Origin: Pseudomonas sp. Seg1 | GTDB lineage: Bacteria; Pseudomonadota; Gammaproteobacteria; Pseudomonadales; Pseudomonadaceae | DNA: 64,000 bases | NCBI RefSeq assembly: GCF_018326005.1 | Contig: NZ_AP021903.1 | Coordinates: 3,443,501 to 3,507,500, forward strand | Direction: 5' to 3' | In this document: positions 27,874 through 38,937 of the stretch, piece after piece | Layout of the letters: each line of letters starts with the position of its first letter | Numbering within the stretch: the stretch's first letter is position 1 | Made by a program: the position numbers and the translations under genes | Notes under the pieces: generated by a model | Databases searched by the model: none | What the model saw: the letters and a program-made list of their open reading frames with translations, nothing else | Told to the model about the DNA's origin: nothing

Positions 27874-28656
27874 GTGTCCAGCGATCCCAAGCGTCATGCC
27901 GTCGACGCCCCCGTCATTCATCGCCTGCGTGTGTTGACGGTCAATACCCACAAGGGTTTCACCGCGCTCAACCGGCGTTTCATTCTCCCGGAGTTGCGCG
28001 AGGCGGTACGCAGTACCTCGGCCGATCTGGTGTTTCTGCAAGAAGTAGTGGGTGAGCACGAGCGGCATTCGAGCCGTTACAACGAATGGCCGCAAACCTC
28101 GCAATACGAATTTCTCGCCGACAGCATGTGGAGTGATTTCGCCTATGGGCGCAACGCGGTCTATCCCGACGGCCATCATGGCAATGCACTGTTGTCGAAA
28201 TACCCGATCCGCGAATACCGCAATCTCGACGTGTCGATCACCGGCCCCGAACGACGAGGCTTGTTGCACTGTGTGCTGGATGTACCGGGCCATGCCGAAG
28301 TCCACGCGATTTGCGTGCATTTGAGTCTGCTCGAAAGCCATCGCCAATTGCAGTTGCAGCTGCTTTGCCAGTTGCTCGAATCGTTGCCGGACGATGCTCC
28401 GGTGATCATCGCCGGCGACTTCAATGACTGGCAGTTGCAAGGCAACACCGCCCTCGCCCGGCGCGATTATCTGCACGAAGCGTTCGAGCGCCATCATGGC
28501 CGCCCGGCGAAGACTTATCCGGCACGCTTTCCGTTGCTGCGCCTGGACAGGATTTACCTGCGCAACGCCAGCAGTCATGACCCGCAGATCCTCGGCAACA
28601 AGCCGTGGACGCACCTGTCGGATCACCTGCCATTGGCGGTGGAAGTGCATCTTTGA
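27874..28656 (+). CDS. endonuclease/exonuclease/phosphatase (EEP) family protein
   Basis: A 260-aa metal-dependent phosphodiesterase of the EEP fold. Family motifs in order: [22 protein letters not shown] (metal-binding Glu), [29 protein letters not shown] (catalytic Asp/Asn) and the terminal [10 protein letters not shown] (Asp-His pair). The substrate may be nucleic acid, phosphoinositide-like or another phosphodiester; it is unknown. The GTG at 27874 is chosen because GAGGAG lies six bases upstream and earlier in-frame ATGs fall in or next to a repeat hairpin. No signal peptide. Confidence 0.88.
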   Translation: MSSDPKRHAVDAPVIHRLRVLTVNTHKGFTALNRRFILPELREAVRSTSADLVFLQEVVGEHERHSSRYNEWPQTSQYEFLADSMWSDFAYGRNAVYPDGHHGNALLSKYPIREYRNLDVSITGPERRGLLHCVLDVPGHAEVHAICVHLSLLESHRQLQLQLLCQLLESLPDDAPVIIAGDFNDWQLQGNTALARRDYLHEAFERHHGRPAKTYPARFPLLRLDRIYLRNASSHDPQILGNKPWTHLSDHLPLAVEVHL

Positions 28657-29070
28657 TCGCCATCGACGGCATCGCGACCAGCCGTAGTATTGACAGCAAC
28701 ACGCTGTGCAGTTTGGCTGGTCGTTGGCATATCACGATCCGCGAACAGACCTTCCGTCGGCAATAAAACACCTCTGGCGCGGGGCCTGCGCAGTGATTTT
28801 CCATACAAACAATCACTTAGTTATGTGCAGAAAAACAAACGCTTGCGTAACGCGATTCGGCATTACCGCTCATCGTTCAATTTCTTGACGCACAGGCCTG
28901 ACTCTTCTTATCTCTACCTTACTACCCCCGGAATCACTACCCGGGGCGAGCCTCCGGACTCTCGCGAAAGCGAGCGCCCACGGTTCGCCTCGCTCCATTC
29001 GGTCGCCCCTCGTTCGGGGTAGGAGAGACGCCACATCGAGATGCCGCATGCGCCTGCAAGGTAGACCTCC
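28657..29070 (+). promoter_or_regulatory. gene-free interval with a candidate sigma-70 promoter
   Basis: About 410 bases without a gene. TTGACG (28885-28890), a 17-base spacer and TTATCT (28908-28913) form a plausible promoter for the autotransporter gene, with a leader of about 155 bases. The leader contains short self-complementary stretches (CTCTCGCGAAAGCGAG). Confidence 0.4.
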
Positions 29071-30141
29071 ATGAAAATTTCACTCACACCACACGAGATC
29101 AAAATCACTTTTTGCACAGTGTCGAGTTCTATCTTGCTGTGCTCATCCATGGAGGCGCAGGCCCGCCCTGCGGCGGATGAAACCACGCCCTGGTACCGAG
29201 AGAACGTACCGGTCATGAACCTGCCCGCGACGGTCATCACTCCCGACCCGCAGCGTTTCAGCCCCCGGCCTGACCTGCGCGGCGCCAACCTGCTCACCGA
29301 AGAGCTGGCGCCGGGTGCCTGGGACCAATTGTATGGACGTAGCGCCCGCCAGGCGCAAACCGACGTGTTGTCCTCGGGTTTCGCAACGCCCGGCAGCGGT
29401 GACTTCAAAGGCCCCGCCGTGCTGACCTTGCAAAGCGGCAACGGCCACACCCAGAAGATCGGCCTGATCGGCGGCGAAAACCAGATTCAGGCCAATGGCA
29501 ATGGGCTGATCACCAGCCGCGCCCTCGCCGATCCGAACACCGACACCCTCAATCTGCAGGGTCAGAGCCTGGGGGCCTATTACAGTCTGATCGGTGCGCA
29601 GGGTTGGCACGTCGATGTGTCGGCCAGCGGCGGCCGGGTCAGCGGGTTCAGCCGCAATGAACAAGGTGCGCGGCAGGCCACTGAAGGCAGCGCGATGACC
29701 TTCTCGGTGGAGGGCGGTTTTCCGATTGGCTTGAGCGAAAACTGGGTGGTCGAACCCCAGGCGCAATTGATCAATCAGCGCATCACCCTCGATACACCCT
29801 ATGCAGGCTCGGGCAATGCCTCGTCAACCGATCTGACGGCATGGAGCGGTCGCGTCGGTGCGCGTTTGAAAGGCAGTTATGACTTGAGCGGCCTGCCGGT
29901 CGAGCCGTACGTGCGCACCAACCTCTGGCACACGGTGTATACGGGTAATACGGTGACGCTGGATCAGGTCGACAAGATCAGCAGCAGTCGCAAGTCATCG
30001 ACCGTCGAACTGGGCTTGGGTCTGGTGGCGCGGGTGACGCCGGCGGTGAGTTTGTATGTCAGCGCCGATTACAGCAGTGATGTCGATGACAATGATCTGA
30101 ACGGGTTGATCGGCAGTCTGGGTGTGCGGATGCGCTGGTGA
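29071..30141 (+). CDS. autotransporter-type outer-membrane beta-barrel with almost no passenger
   Basis: A 356-aa protein. A signal-like N-terminus (ITFCTVSSSILLCSSMEAQA) is followed by about 70 polar residues, and then an autotransporter translocator domain of roughly 260 residues with GQSLGAYYSLIGAQGWHVDV and WSGRVGARLKGSYDLSG, closing with GSLGVRMRW, the aromatic C-terminus of outer-membrane barrels. Classical autotransporters carry a far longer passenger, so this is either a remnant or a stand-alone barrel. Upstream GGTAG is a weak ribosome site. A large REP array follows. Confidence 0.85.
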   Translation: MKISLTPHEIKITFCTVSSSILLCSSMEAQARPAADETTPWYRENVPVMNLPATVITPDPQRFSPRPDLRGANLLTEELAPGAWDQLYGRSARQAQTDVLSSGFATPGSGDFKGPAVLTLQSGNGHTQKIGLIGGENQIQANGNGLITSRALADPNTDTLNLQGQSLGAYYSLIGAQGWHVDVSASGGRVSGFSRNEQGARQATEGSAMTFSVEGGFPIGLSENWVVEPQAQLINQRITLDTPYAGSGNASSTDLTAWSGRVGARLKGSYDLSGLPVEPYVRTNLWHTVYTGNTVTLDQVDKISSSRKSSTVELGLGLVARVTPAVSLYVSADYSSDVDDNDLNGLIGSLGVRMRW

Positions 30142-30167
30142 AACGGGATTTTCAGAGTGTCTGGGCT

Positions 30168-30700
30168 GGCGCCTTCGCGAGCAGGCTCGCTCCCACATTT
30201 GGAATGAGTATCCCTGTGGGAGCGGGCTTGCCCGCGAAGGCGGTGGATCAGCCAACAGAAATGTTGAATGTCATGCCCTCATCGCGGGCAAGCCCGCTCC
30301 CACAATGGATCGCATTTCTCCAGTGAGAACAGCCTGAAATGCAATTCCCTGTGGGAGCGAGCCTGCTCGCGATGGCAGTGGATCAGCCGATACAACTATT
30401 GAATGTCCGACCCTCATCGCGGGCAAGCCCGCTCCCACAATGGATCGCATTTCTCCAGGGAGAACAGCCTGAAATGCAATTCCCTGTGGGAGCGAGCCTG
30501 CTCGCGATGGCGGTGGATCAGCCAATACAACTATTGAATGTCCGGCCCTCATCGCGGGCAAGCCCGCTCCCACAATGGATCGCATTTCTCCAGTGAGAAC
30601 AGCCTGGAATGCAATTCCCTGTGGGAGCGGGCTTGCCCGCGATGGCGGTGGATCAGCCAACAGAAATGTTGAATGTCATGCCCGCGATGGGCGCGACGCG
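30168..30700. repeat. REP array with a 135-bp tandem period
   Basis: CCCTGTGGGAGCG begins at 30212, 30347, 30482 and 30617, exactly 135 bases apart. Each unit holds a forward REP arm, a spacer (GGTGGATCAGCC, TTGAATGTC), a reverse arm (ATCGCGGGCAAGCCCGCTCC) and a second spacer (CACAATGGATCGCATTTCTC). One further arm lies at about 30170-30196. The array fills the convergent gap between the autotransporter gene and glgB. Confidence 0.92.
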
Positions 30701-30708
30701 GTATCGGA

Positions 30709-32940
30709 TCAGCCCCCCGGTCTGAGGATCAACACCGCCAGCGGCGGCAGATTCAGTTCCAGCGACAGCGCCTGGCCATGGCTCGGCACTTCCTCGGTAA
30801 ACGCCCCGCCGCCGTTGCCATAGTTGGAGCCGGCGTAAGTATCGGCGTCGCTGTTGAGCAACTCGCTCCAGCGCCCGGCGAACGGCACGCCGACCCGATA
30901 CGACTGACGCGGCACGGGCGTGAAGTTGGCCACTACCAGCACCGGTTCGCCGTCCTTGCTCCAGCGCAGCCAGGCATAAACGCTGTTGATCGCATCGTCG
31001 CCGATCAGCCACTGAAAGCCTTGCGGTGCATCGTCCTGATCGTGCAGTGCCGGCAGCTCGCGGTACAGCCGGTTAAGGTCGCCGACCAGTTTCTGTACGC
31101 CTTTGTGCTCGGAGTATTGCAGCAGATACCAGTCGAGCTGCTGATCGTGGTTCCACTCGCGCCACTGGCCGAACTCGCAGCCCATAAACAGCAGTTTCTT
31201 GCCCGGATGCGTCCACATGAAACTCAGGTAGGCGCGCAGGTTGGCAAATTTCTGCCAGCGATCGCCGGGCATCTTGTCGATCAGCGAGTGCTTGCCGTGT
31301 ACCACTTCGTCGTGGGAGATCGGCAGGATGAAACGTTCGGACCAGGCGTAGACCAGGCCAAAGCTCAACTCGTTGTGATGATGGGCGCGGTACACCGGGT
31401 CCTGCTGGATGTAATGCAGCGAATCGTGCATCCAGCCCATGTTCCATTTATAGGCAAAACCGAGGCCGCCCTGCTGCGTACTCTGGCTGACGCCGGGCCA
31501 CGCGGTGGACTCTTCGGCGATCACCAGCGCCCCCGGTGCTTCCAGTTCAACCACGTCGTTCAAGTGGCGGAGGAAGTCGATGGCCTCCAGGTTTTCCCGA
31601 CCGCCATGACGGTTCGGTACCCACTCGCCGGCCTTGCGCGAATAGTCGCGATAAAGCATCGAAGCCACCGCATCCACGCGCAGGCCATCGATGTGGAAAT
31701 GCTTCAACCAGTGCAACGCCGAAGCGAGCATGTAGCCATGCACTTCGGTGCGGCCGAGGTTGTAGATCAGCGTGTCCCAATCCTGGTGAAAGCCTTCCAG
31801 CGGATTGCCGTACTCGTACAGCGCGGTGCCGTCGAACTGCGCGAGGCCGTGGGTATCGGTAGGAAAATGCGCCGGCACCCAGTCGAGGATCACGCCGATA
31901 TCGGCTTTATGGCAGGCGTTGACGAACTCACCAAACTGCTCCGGTGTGCCGTAACGCGCACTCGGGGCGAATTGCGAGAGCAACTGATAGCCCCACGAAC
32001 CACCGAACGGGTGTTCCATGATCGGCATCAGTTCAATGTGGGTGAAACCCAACTCTTTCACGTACGGAATCAAGCGTTCGGCCAGTTCCGGCCAGGTGTA
32101 TTGGCGTGCAACCTCACCCAGATCATCCAGCTCGCATTGCCAGGAGCCGACGTGCAACTCGTAGATCGACAGCGGCGCCGAATGCTTCTGGTGTTCGCGG
32201 CGAGCGCTCATCCATTCCTGATCCTGCCAGTCGACTCGCAGCGGCGCGGCGACTTTCGACGCAGTGTCCGGCGGCAGACTGGTGGCCAGCGCCATCGGGT
32301 CAGCCTTGAGCGGCAGAATGCCGTGGCTGCCGAGGATTTCGTATTTGTACAACTCCCCCGCTTGCAGGCGCGGGATGAACAATTCCCAGACCCCGGACGG
32401 ATGACGCAGGCGCATCGGATGGCGACGGCCGTCCCAGACGTTGAAATCGCCGACCACGGAAACCCGCCGCGCATTCGGCGCCCACACGGCGAAACGCACG
32501 CCATCAACGCCATCGACGGTCATCAGTTGCGCGCCGAGGCAGGCGCTGAGGTCGCGGTGATTACCTTCGGCAAACAGATACAAATCCATTTCACCGAGCA
32601 ACTGACCGAAGCTGTAGGGATCTTCCGCTTCCTGTTCACCACCGGCCCAACGGGTACGCAGTCGATAAGGCCGCGCCTGATCGAAATGGCCGACAAACAG
32701 CCCCGGCGTTTCGCTCGGCTCCAAGGGGCCGCGCTCTTCGCCAGAATCCTTATCGATCACCACAACGCTCAGCGCACCAGGTAAATAGGCGCGAATGAAT
32801 TGCCCGCCGGCACCGTCGCCGTGCGGACCGAGAATGGAAAACGGATCGTGATGCTCGGCACGTACCAGCGCATCGATGTCTTTCGCCGACGGCAGCAATG
32901 CCTCTTTGACCTGACCCTGTTCCTTGTTCGAGAAACTCAT
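30709..32940 (-). CDS. glgB: 1,4-alpha-glucan branching enzyme
   Basis: A 743-aa GH13 enzyme that forms alpha-1,6 branches. N-terminal N1/CBM48 domains ([33 protein letters not shown]) precede the barrel: nucleophile Asp in [19 protein letters not shown] (near 421), Glu in [14 protein letters not shown] (near 475) and Asp in [19 protein letters not shown] (near 543). It starts two bases after the treS stop with GGTGGAGAG upstream, so it is the third gene of glgE-treS-glgB. Length is normal. Confidence 0.96.
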   Translation of the reverse strand: MSFSNKEQGQVKEALLPSAKDIDALVRAEHHDPFSILGPHGDGAGGQFIRAYLPGALSVVVIDKDSGEERGPLEPSETPGLFVGHFDQARPYRLRTRWAGGEQEAEDPYSFGQLLGEMDLYLFAEGNHRDLSACLGAQLMTVDGVDGVRFAVWAPNARRVSVVGDFNVWDGRRHPMRLRHPSGVWELFIPRLQAGELYKYEILGSHGILPLKADPMALATSLPPDTASKVAAPLRVDWQDQEWMSARREHQKHSAPLSIYELHVGSWQCELDDLGEVARQYTWPELAERLIPYVKELGFTHIELMPIMEHPFGGSWGYQLLSQFAPSARYGTPEQFGEFVNACHKADIGVILDWVPAHFPTDTHGLAQFDGTALYEYGNPLEGFHQDWDTLIYNLGRTEVHGYMLASALHWLKHFHIDGLRVDAVASMLYRDYSRKAGEWVPNRHGGRENLEAIDFLRHLNDVVELEAPGALVIAEESTAWPGVSQSTQQGGLGFAYKWNMGWMHDSLHYIQQDPVYRAHHHNELSFGLVYAWSERFILPISHDEVVHGKHSLIDKMPGDRWQKFANLRAYLSFMWTHPGKKLLFMGCEFGQWREWNHDQQLDWYLLQYSEHKGVQKLVGDLNRLYRELPALHDQDDAPQGFQWLIGDDAINSVYAWLRWSKDGEPVLVVANFTPVPRQSYRVGVPFAGRWSELLNSDADTYAGSNYGNGGGAFTEEVPSHGQALSLELNLPPLAVLILRPGG

Positions 32941-32942
32941 GA

Positions 32943-35900
32943 CTACTCTCCACCAAGATCGGAAAAGGGTTTAAGCCCTGTCAATAACCCATACAAACCG
33001 TGCAACGGCACGGGCAGCCACGTCGGGCGATTTTCGGCTTCATAGGCCACTTCATAGGCCGCCTTCTCCAGACCGAACAACGCCAGCGCGGCGTCGGCAC
33101 CCTCAGGATCTTGCCAAGCATGATCAAGACTAGCTGCCGCTCGGCGATATGCCTGAACAAATGCCTCGCGTGCTTCACGCAGATAGCGTTCGGCGACGCG
33201 GCGACGGGCCGCTTCTGACTCCGCACTGTGATCGACGTTGTGCACGTTGATGGTCATCGCCGCCGCGTAATCGAACGAACGCAGCACGCCGCTGACATCT
33301 TTGTACGGACTGTGTTTGCCACGACGCTCACTCAATGGCCGCGCCGGTTCGCCCTCGAAGTCGATCAGATAGGCGTCGCCCTTGATCACCAGCACCTGGC
33401 CCAAGTGCAAGTCGCCATGCACGCGAATACGCAGACCACCGACGGACTTTTTCGCCAGATCCTGCACATGAGCAAGGATGGTCTTTTTCTCGTCGAGCAG
33501 GCGCTTGACCAGTTTCTGATCCGCCGCGTTGAGTTCGCCCTGATGCTGCTTGAGCAGTTTCAACGCATGCTCGACCTGCGCAGCAACGTCCTTGCCGCTG
33601 GCCTGTGCATCCTTGGCCGTACTGACTTGCGGCGCGAAATCGGCATTCTCGGTCGGCGCGGCGAGCACTTGGTGCATTTCGCCCAGACGCTGACCGAGCA
33701 TCGCGGCGAAGTCCTTCAATTCGCCCAAGGCGTTGTAGTGCTGTTCCTGCTCGGACATGGCATCGGCCAGTTCATCGCGCAACGCCCGTTCGAGGTTGTT
33801 TTGCGTCCATTCCCAGGCGTCGCCCTGATTGCTCAGATAGCCCTGCGCAATCATCAACAGATTGTCTTCACCCTGCGCGTCGCGGCGAATCACCGAGCCG
33901 AGCAGCGGAGAGATATTGGCAAATCCGGCAGCGGTCAGGTAAGCGCTCATCTCCAGTTCCGGGTGTACGCCGGACGCGACTTTACGGATCAGCTTAAGCA
34001 CCAGGCTGTTGCCGATTACCACCGAACTGTTCGATTGCTCGGCCGACAGATAGCGCACTTCGGATTCGCCACCGAGGTTGAGTTTTTCCAGGTGCGGGGT
34101 TGGCGCAAAACGGATTTCGCCATCGCTGGATTCCAGCACGGTGTTGTTCTGCATGCCTTGCAGGACGGCGCGAATAAACGCTTCAAGACTGAAGGCGTCA
34201 GTGATCAAACCAACCTGACGCACTCGACGCACACGGGCCAGTGCCAATTGCTGTGGCAGCGCCGGACCGACCTGATCCTCAGAAATGAAGCCGAACGGCA
34301 GTTGATAACGGCTGGTCTGGCCGCCGCTGGTGACTTCGATCTCGCTAAGCAGCACCGGGTGTTCGGCATCGCCAAAACGCACACCGTAGGCCAGGTTGAC
34401 CTTGTCGATAGCCGCATCCTTGCCGGCAAACCAGCGACGGTTCTGCAGCCAGCTCGGCAGAATGCCCTGCTCCAGCGTCGCCCGAGACGGCGCTTCGAGC
34501 AGTTCTTCCATGCGTTTTTTCAGCACCAGCGTGGTGAAGTCCGGCAGGCTCTGCGCCGGCTCCACGTGCCAGCTTGGCATCTGGTTTTCGGTGGCCAGGG
34601 CGAACCAATAGAAGCCGTACGGCGCCAGGGTCAGTAGGAAAGGCAGTTGGCCAATCGGTGGGAACGCATTACCGCCAAGCATCTCCACCGGGACCATGCC
34701 GACGTAAGCCGACAGGTCCAGTTCCGCCGCCTGCGCACTGCGCGAGACGTTGGCCACGCAGAGGATGATTTCGTGTTTGCCATCGGCGTCGGTGAATTCG
34801 CGGGTGTAGGCCAGAATTCGCCGGTTGCTCGGCGAGAGCATTTTCAGCGTGCCACGGCCAAATGCCTTGGATTGCTTGCGCACGGCGAGCATGCGCCGCG
34901 TCCAGTTGAGCAGCGAATGCGGATCGCCGGCCTGGGTTTCGACGTTGACCGACAGATAGCCGTATTGCGGGTCCATGATCGGCGGCAGCACCAGGCTGGC
35001 CGGGTCGGCGCGGGAGAAGCCACCGTTGCGGTCAATCGACCATTGCATCGGTGTACGCACGCCGTCACGGTCGCCGAGGTAGATGTTGTCGCCCATGCCG
35101 ATCTCGTCGCCGTAATACAGCGTCGGCGTGCCCGGCATCGACAGCAACAAGCTGTTGAGCAATTCGACACGGCGGCGATCGCGTTCCATCAACGGCGCCA
35201 AGCGACGTCGGATACCGAGGTTGATCCGCGCCCGACGGTCAGCAGCGTAGTAATTCCACAGATAGTCACGTTCTTTGTCGGTAACCATCTCCAGTGTCAG
35301 CTCATCGTGGTTACGCAGGAAAATCGCCCACTGGCAATTGGCGGGAATTTCCGGCGTCTGGCGCAAAATGTCGGTGATCGGGAAGCGATCTTCCTGCGCC
35401 AGCGCCATGTACATGCGCGGCATCAGCGGGAAGTGAAACGCCATGTGGCATTCGTCGCCATTGAGGCCGTGCGCATCGGTGTCGCCGAAATACAGTTGAG
35501 TGTCTTCTGGCCATTGGTTGGCCTCGGCGAGCAACATGCGATCGGGATAATTGGCGTCGATTTCGGCGCGGATCTGCTTGAGGACGTCGTGGGTTTCCGG
35601 GAGGTTTTCGTTGTTGGTGCCGTCTCGTTCGATCAGGTACGGAATCGCGTCGAGACGCAGACCGTCGATGCCCATGTCCAGCCAGTAGCGCATGACCGAG
35701 AGCACCGCTTTCATCACTTGCGGGTTGTCGAAGTTCAGGTCGGGCTGGTGCGAATAGAAACGGTGCCAGAAGTACTGGCCGGCGACCGGGTCCCAGGTCC
35801 AGTTGGACTTTTCGGTGTCGAGAAAAATGATCCGCGTGCCGTCGTATTTCTGATCGTCATCCGACCACACGTAAAAATCCCGCGCCGCCGAACCGGGTTT

Positions 35901-36284
35901 GGCCTTGCGTGCGCGCTGGAACCACGGGTGCTGGTCGGAGGTGTGGTTGATGACCAGTTCGGTAATCACCCGCAAACCGCGCTTGTGCGCCTCGGCGATA
36001 AAGCGCTTGGCGTCGGCCATGGTGCCGTAATCGCTGTGCACGCCACGGTATTCGGCGATGTCGTAGCCATCGTCGCGACGTGGCGAGGGGTAGAACGGCA
36101 ACAGCCAGATGGTGTTGACGCCCAGTTCGGCGATGTAATCGAGTTTGGCGATCAGGCCTGGAAAGTCGCCGATCCCGTCGTTGTTGGAGTCGAAAAACGA
36201 TTTGACGTGAACTTGATAAATCACCGCATCCTTGTACCAGAGCGGGTCTTTGATAAAGGTGGCTGCCTTGGGTTTCTTCGCCAT
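32943..36284 (-). CDS. treS: trehalose synthase fused to maltokinase
   Basis: A 1113-aa bifunctional protein. Residues about 1-550 form TreS (GH13), which interconverts trehalose and maltose: nucleophile Asp in [19 protein letters not shown] (near 211), Glu in [11 protein letters not shown] (near 252) and Asp in [12 protein letters not shown] (near 327). Residues about 610-1113 form a maltokinase: [20 protein letters not shown] at its start and the kinase-like catalytic loop [17 protein letters not shown], then [12 protein letters not shown]. The kinase makes maltose-1-phosphate for GlgE. AGGAG lies upstream. It is separated from glgE by a REP element. Confidence 0.96.
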   Translation of the reverse strand: MAKKPKAATFIKDPLWYKDAVIYQVHVKSFFDSNNDGIGDFPGLIAKLDYIAELGVNTIWLLPFYPSPRRDDGYDIAEYRGVHSDYGTMADAKRFIAEAHKRGLRVITELVINHTSDQHPWFQRARKAKPGSAARDFYVWSDDDQKYDGTRIIFLDTEKSNWTWDPVAGQYFWHRFYSHQPDLNFDNPQVMKAVLSVMRYWLDMGIDGLRLDAIPYLIERDGTNNENLPETHDVLKQIRAEIDANYPDRMLLAEANQWPEDTQLYFGDTDAHGLNGDECHMAFHFPLMPRMYMALAQEDRFPITDILRQTPEIPANCQWAIFLRNHDELTLEMVTDKERDYLWNYYAADRRARINLGIRRRLAPLMERDRRRVELLNSLLLSMPGTPTLYYGDEIGMGDNIYLGDRDGVRTPMQWSIDRNGGFSRADPASLVLPPIMDPQYGYLSVNVETQAGDPHSLLNWTRRMLAVRKQSKAFGRGTLKMLSPSNRRILAYTREFTDADGKHEIILCVANVSRSAQAAELDLSAYVGMVPVEMLGGNAFPPIGQLPFLLTLAPYGFYWFALATENQMPSWHVEPAQSLPDFTTLVLKKRMEELLEAPSRATLEQGILPSWLQNRRWFAGKDAAIDKVNLAYGVRFGDAEHPVLLSEIEVTSGGQTSRYQLPFGFISEDQVGPALPQQLALARVRRVRQVGLITDAFSLEAFIRAVLQGMQNNTVLESSDGEIRFAPTPHLEKLNLGGESEVRYLSAEQSNSSVVIGNSLVLKLIRKVASGVHPELEMSAYLTAAGFANISPLLGSVIRRDAQGEDNLLMIAQGYLSNQGDAWEWTQNNLERALRDELADAMSEQEQHYNALGELKDFAAMLGQRLGEMHQVLAAPTENADFAPQVSTAKDAQASGKDVAAQVEHALKLLKQHQGELNAADQKLVKRLLDEKKTILAHVQDLAKKSVGGLRIRVHGDLHLGQVLVIKGDAYLIDFEGEPARPLSERRGKHSPYKDVSGVLRSFDYAAAMTINVHNVDHSAESEAARRRVAERYLREAREAFVQAYRRAAASLDHAWQDPEGADAALALFGLEKAAYEVAYEAENRPTWLPVPLHGLYGLLTGLKPFSDLGGE

Positions 36285-36335
36285 GTGAAACTCCTGAAAA
36301 ATTCTGAAGATGTCTTAACTGAAGAAATACGGTCC

Positions 36336-36426
36336 ATGTGGGAGCTGGCTTGCCGGCGATAGCGGTGGTTCAGCACCGAAGATGCAAGCTGACAGACCGC
36401 AATCGCTGGCAAGCCAGCTCCCACAT
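36336..36426. repeat. REP doublet between glgE and treS
   Basis: Arms ATGTGGGAGCTGGCTTGCCG and AATCGCTGGCAAGCCAGCTC-CCACAT. It lies inside the glgE-treS-glgB gene row and may stabilise or separate the glgE message. Confidence 0.88.
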
Positions 36427-36442
36427 TCAAATGTCGCGAGCC

Positions 36443-38440
36443 TTAAGAGGCAGTAATCCGCCAAATGCCGAACGGCTGATAGGCCGGGTCTAAACGCATG
36501 AACTGATACTTGCCATGCCAGTCCCAGCGATGCCCGTTCATCAAATCCTCACCATGGGTTGTCGCATCGTCGGGCAGGCCCATTTCCCACAGTGGCAATT
36601 CGAAATTCGCTTCCTGCACGTTATTTGGATCGAGGTTGACGGCCACCAGAATGAAGTTGCTGCCGTCAAAACTGCGCTTGCCGAAGTACAGAATGTTGTC
36701 GTTCCAGGCGTTGTAGATTTTCAGGCCCAGGTGCGTGTGCAGCGCCGGGTTCTGCCGGCGGATGCGGTTGAGCTGGGCAATCTCGGCAATGATGTTGCCC
36801 GGCGCATTGAAGTCGCGGACGCGGATCTCGTATTTCTCCGAGTCGAGATATTCCTCCTTGCCTGGCACGGGTGCCGCTTCGCAGAGTTCATAGCCCGAAT
36901 ACATGCCCCACAGGCCCGAGCCCATGGTCGCGAGCGCCGCGCGGATGAGGAAACCGGGGCGCCCGGACTCATGCAGGAACGCTGGGTTGATGTCCGGCGT
37001 GTTGACGAAGAAATTCGGCCGGTAGCATTCGCGCCACGGCGACTCATTCAGTTCGGTGAAATAGGTCGCCAGTTCGGCCTTGGTGTTGCGCCAGGTGAAA
37101 TAGGTGTAGCTCTGGGTGTAACCAACCTTGCCCAGACGCGCCATCATCGCCGGTGTGGTGAATGCCTCGGCGAGGAAGATCACTTCCGGATGCAGCGCCC
37201 GCACATCGGCAATCAGCCATTGCCAGAACGGCAGCGGTTTGGTGTGGGGATTGTCGACGCGAAAGATCTTCACGCCCTCCTCGACCCAGCCAACGACGAT
37301 GTCGCGCAACTCGACCCACAGACTCGGAATCGCGTCCGGCGCATAGAAGTCGACGTTGACGATGTCCTGATATTTCTTCGGCGGGTTTTCCGCGTATTTG
37401 ATCGTGCCGTCCGGCCGCCAGTTGAACCAGCCCGGATGCTGCTTGAGCCACGGGTGATCCTGGGAACACTGGATGGCGAAATCGAGGGCTATTTCCAGGC
37501 CATGCTCAGCCGCAGCGGCCACTAGCCGGCGGAAATCTTCACGGGTGCCAAGTTGCGAATGGATCGCCTCGTGACCACCCTCCTCGCTGCCGATCGCATA
37601 CGGGCTGCCGGGATCGTCCGGGCCGGCGGTCAGGGAATTGTTGCGGCCCTTGCGATGCGCACGACCAATCGGGTGGATCGGCGTGAAGTACAGCACGTCG
37701 AAACCCATGTCCTGAATCATCGGCAACCGCGAGTGCACATCATTAAAAGTGCCATGGCGGTTGGGATCGTCGGTGATCGAGCGCGGAAACAGCTCATACC
37801 AACTGGCGAACTCGGCGAGTTCACGCTCGACGTCCATGGGGAATTCGGCACTGACGCTCAGATAGGCACGGTGATCGGCCTCGGTCATCAGTTGCGCACT
37901 GTGCGAGTGCAGAAACAGCGCGACCTGCTCGGTTTCGAGCAGTCCGGACAGTTCGTGGTGCAACGCCGCGAGCTGTTCGCTAAGCTGGCCTTCGCTGCGC
38001 TCGGCGGCCTGCTGCACCATCGTCCGGCCTTCTTGCAGCTCAAGGGAAACCGGCACGGCGGCGTTGTGCTTCTTCTCCAGTTCGTACTGGAAACTGGCGA
38101 AGTGATCGATCCACGCCTCGATGCAATACAGAAAGCGGCCCTGATGCTCGGGGCGGAACTGGCCTCGCCAGCCGTTGTTGCCCTGGTCGGACATGACCTC
38201 GCTATGCCAGTTCTCTTCGCCCTCCTCGCGCCAGCGAATGCGCACCGCAAGTTTGTCGTGGCCATCGGCAAACACTTTGCTGGTGACCACCACGTCGCGG
38301 CCGGCAATCGACTTCACGGCGAACTGCCCGCCATCGAGGGTCGGCATGGTGTTTTCGATCACGATGCGCGGCAGCAGTAATGCCTGCGACAGCGGCATGT
38401 GCGGGTTGTAGCTCACTTCCGAAGGTCTTTCAGCAGTCAT
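36443..38440 (-). CDS. glgE: alpha-1,4-glucan:maltose-1-phosphate maltosyltransferase
   Basis: A 665-aa GH13_3 enzyme that extends alpha-1,4-glucan with maltose from maltose-1-phosphate. An N-terminal beta domain covers about 1-110. Barrel motifs: VLYFTPIHPIGRAHRKGRNN, ALDFAIQCSQDHPWLKQHP, nucleophile Asp in KIFRVDNPHTKPLPFW (near 395), Glu in VIFLAEAFTTPAMMARLG (near 423) and FVNTPDINPAFL (Asp near 481). AAGGAG nine bases before the ATG at 38440 favours it over an in-frame ATG at 38494. First gene of the minus-strand glucan operon. Confidence 0.95.
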   Translation of the reverse strand: MTAERPSEVSYNPHMPLSQALLLPRIVIENTMPTLDGGQFAVKSIAGRDVVVTSKVFADGHDKLAVRIRWREEGEENWHSEVMSDQGNNGWRGQFRPEHQGRFLYCIEAWIDHFASFQYELEKKHNAAVPVSLELQEGRTMVQQAAERSEGQLSEQLAALHHELSGLLETEQVALFLHSHSAQLMTEADHRAYLSVSAEFPMDVERELAEFASWYELFPRSITDDPNRHGTFNDVHSRLPMIQDMGFDVLYFTPIHPIGRAHRKGRNNSLTAGPDDPGSPYAIGSEEGGHEAIHSQLGTREDFRRLVAAAAEHGLEIALDFAIQCSQDHPWLKQHPGWFNWRPDGTIKYAENPPKKYQDIVNVDFYAPDAIPSLWVELRDIVVGWVEEGVKIFRVDNPHTKPLPFWQWLIADVRALHPEVIFLAEAFTTPAMMARLGKVGYTQSYTYFTWRNTKAELATYFTELNESPWRECYRPNFFVNTPDINPAFLHESGRPGFLIRAALATMGSGLWGMYSGYELCEAAPVPGKEEYLDSEKYEIRVRDFNAPGNIIAEIAQLNRIRRQNPALHTHLGLKIYNAWNDNILYFGKRSFDGSNFILVAVNLDPNNVQEANFELPLWEMGLPDDATTHGEDLMNGHRWDWHGKYQFMRLDPAYQPFGIWRITAS

Positions 38441-38657
38441 TGAGCATCTCTCCTTAACGCCCCAAGGACGCTCTTGTGCCGGATCAGTGTTCACAACAAG
38501 ACACCGGCCCCGTCATGAACTCGCTTAGGTTCCGAGCGACCGGCACCGGGAAAAGTTCAGAGCAAATTGCCCGACACGAAAAGCGGATCGAATTCGCCAC
38601 GAGGTGGTCAATCCACTTAAGCACTTCTCACGCCATGTGCCACACGGAGGTCTACCG

Positions 38658-38816
38658 ATGAACAACCCATTCCCGGCGGAAACGCCCGATCCGAACATCG
38701 ACAACCCGACTATTCCCGAAACCGAACCGCAACCGGTCCCCGAGCAGGAACCGCCAGGCACCACGCCACCGCCGAAAGAAGAGCCGCCAACGACCATGCC
38801 GCCGGTGATCCTCTGA
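38658..38816 (+). CDS. small Pro/Glu-rich acidic protein
   Basis: A 52-aa ORF rich in Pro, Glu and Thr (MNNPFPAETPDPNIDNPTIP, then ETEPQPVPEQEPPG and PPPKEEPPTTMPPVIL), predicted to be disordered. A strong GGAGG lies eight to nine bases before the ATG. It is divergent from glgE, with about 217 bases between the starts, so they may share a control region. No family recognised. An upstream in-frame ATG at 38604 lacks such a site. Confidence 0.6.
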   Translation: MNNPFPAETPDPNIDNPTIPETEPQPVPEQEPPGTTPPPKEEPPTTMPPVIL

Positions 38817-38844
38817 ACCGTCAGTGAATTGATTGATCGTGATT

Positions 38845-38930
38845 GATCGTTCCCACGCTCTGCGTGGGAATGCAGCCCGGGACGCGGAGCGTCCATTGAG
38901 GCATTCCCACGCAGCGCGTGGGAATGATCA
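38845..38930. terminator. double hairpin of the CGTTCCCACGC class, probable bidirectional terminator
   Basis: GATCGTTCCCACGCTCTGCG-TGGGAATGC at the left pairs with GCATTCCCACGC-GCGTGGGAATGATC at the right; each arm is itself a hairpin. It lies between the convergent ends of the small acidic ORF and the mgtC-like gene. A related single hairpin is at 46607-46637. Confidence 0.6.
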
Positions 38931-38937
38931 ACATCAG

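Noticed and set aside
30212..30700. Regular spacing suggested a CRISPR-like array
   Set aside because: The period is 135 bases, the repeated part is a REP palindrome, spacers are nearly identical and no cas gene is present.
30673..32784. 703-aa open frame opposite glgB
   Set aside because: Antisense shadow; glgB motifs are complete on the minus strand.
34647..36362. 571-aa open frame opposite treS
   Set aside because: Antisense shadow; it also runs into a REP element.
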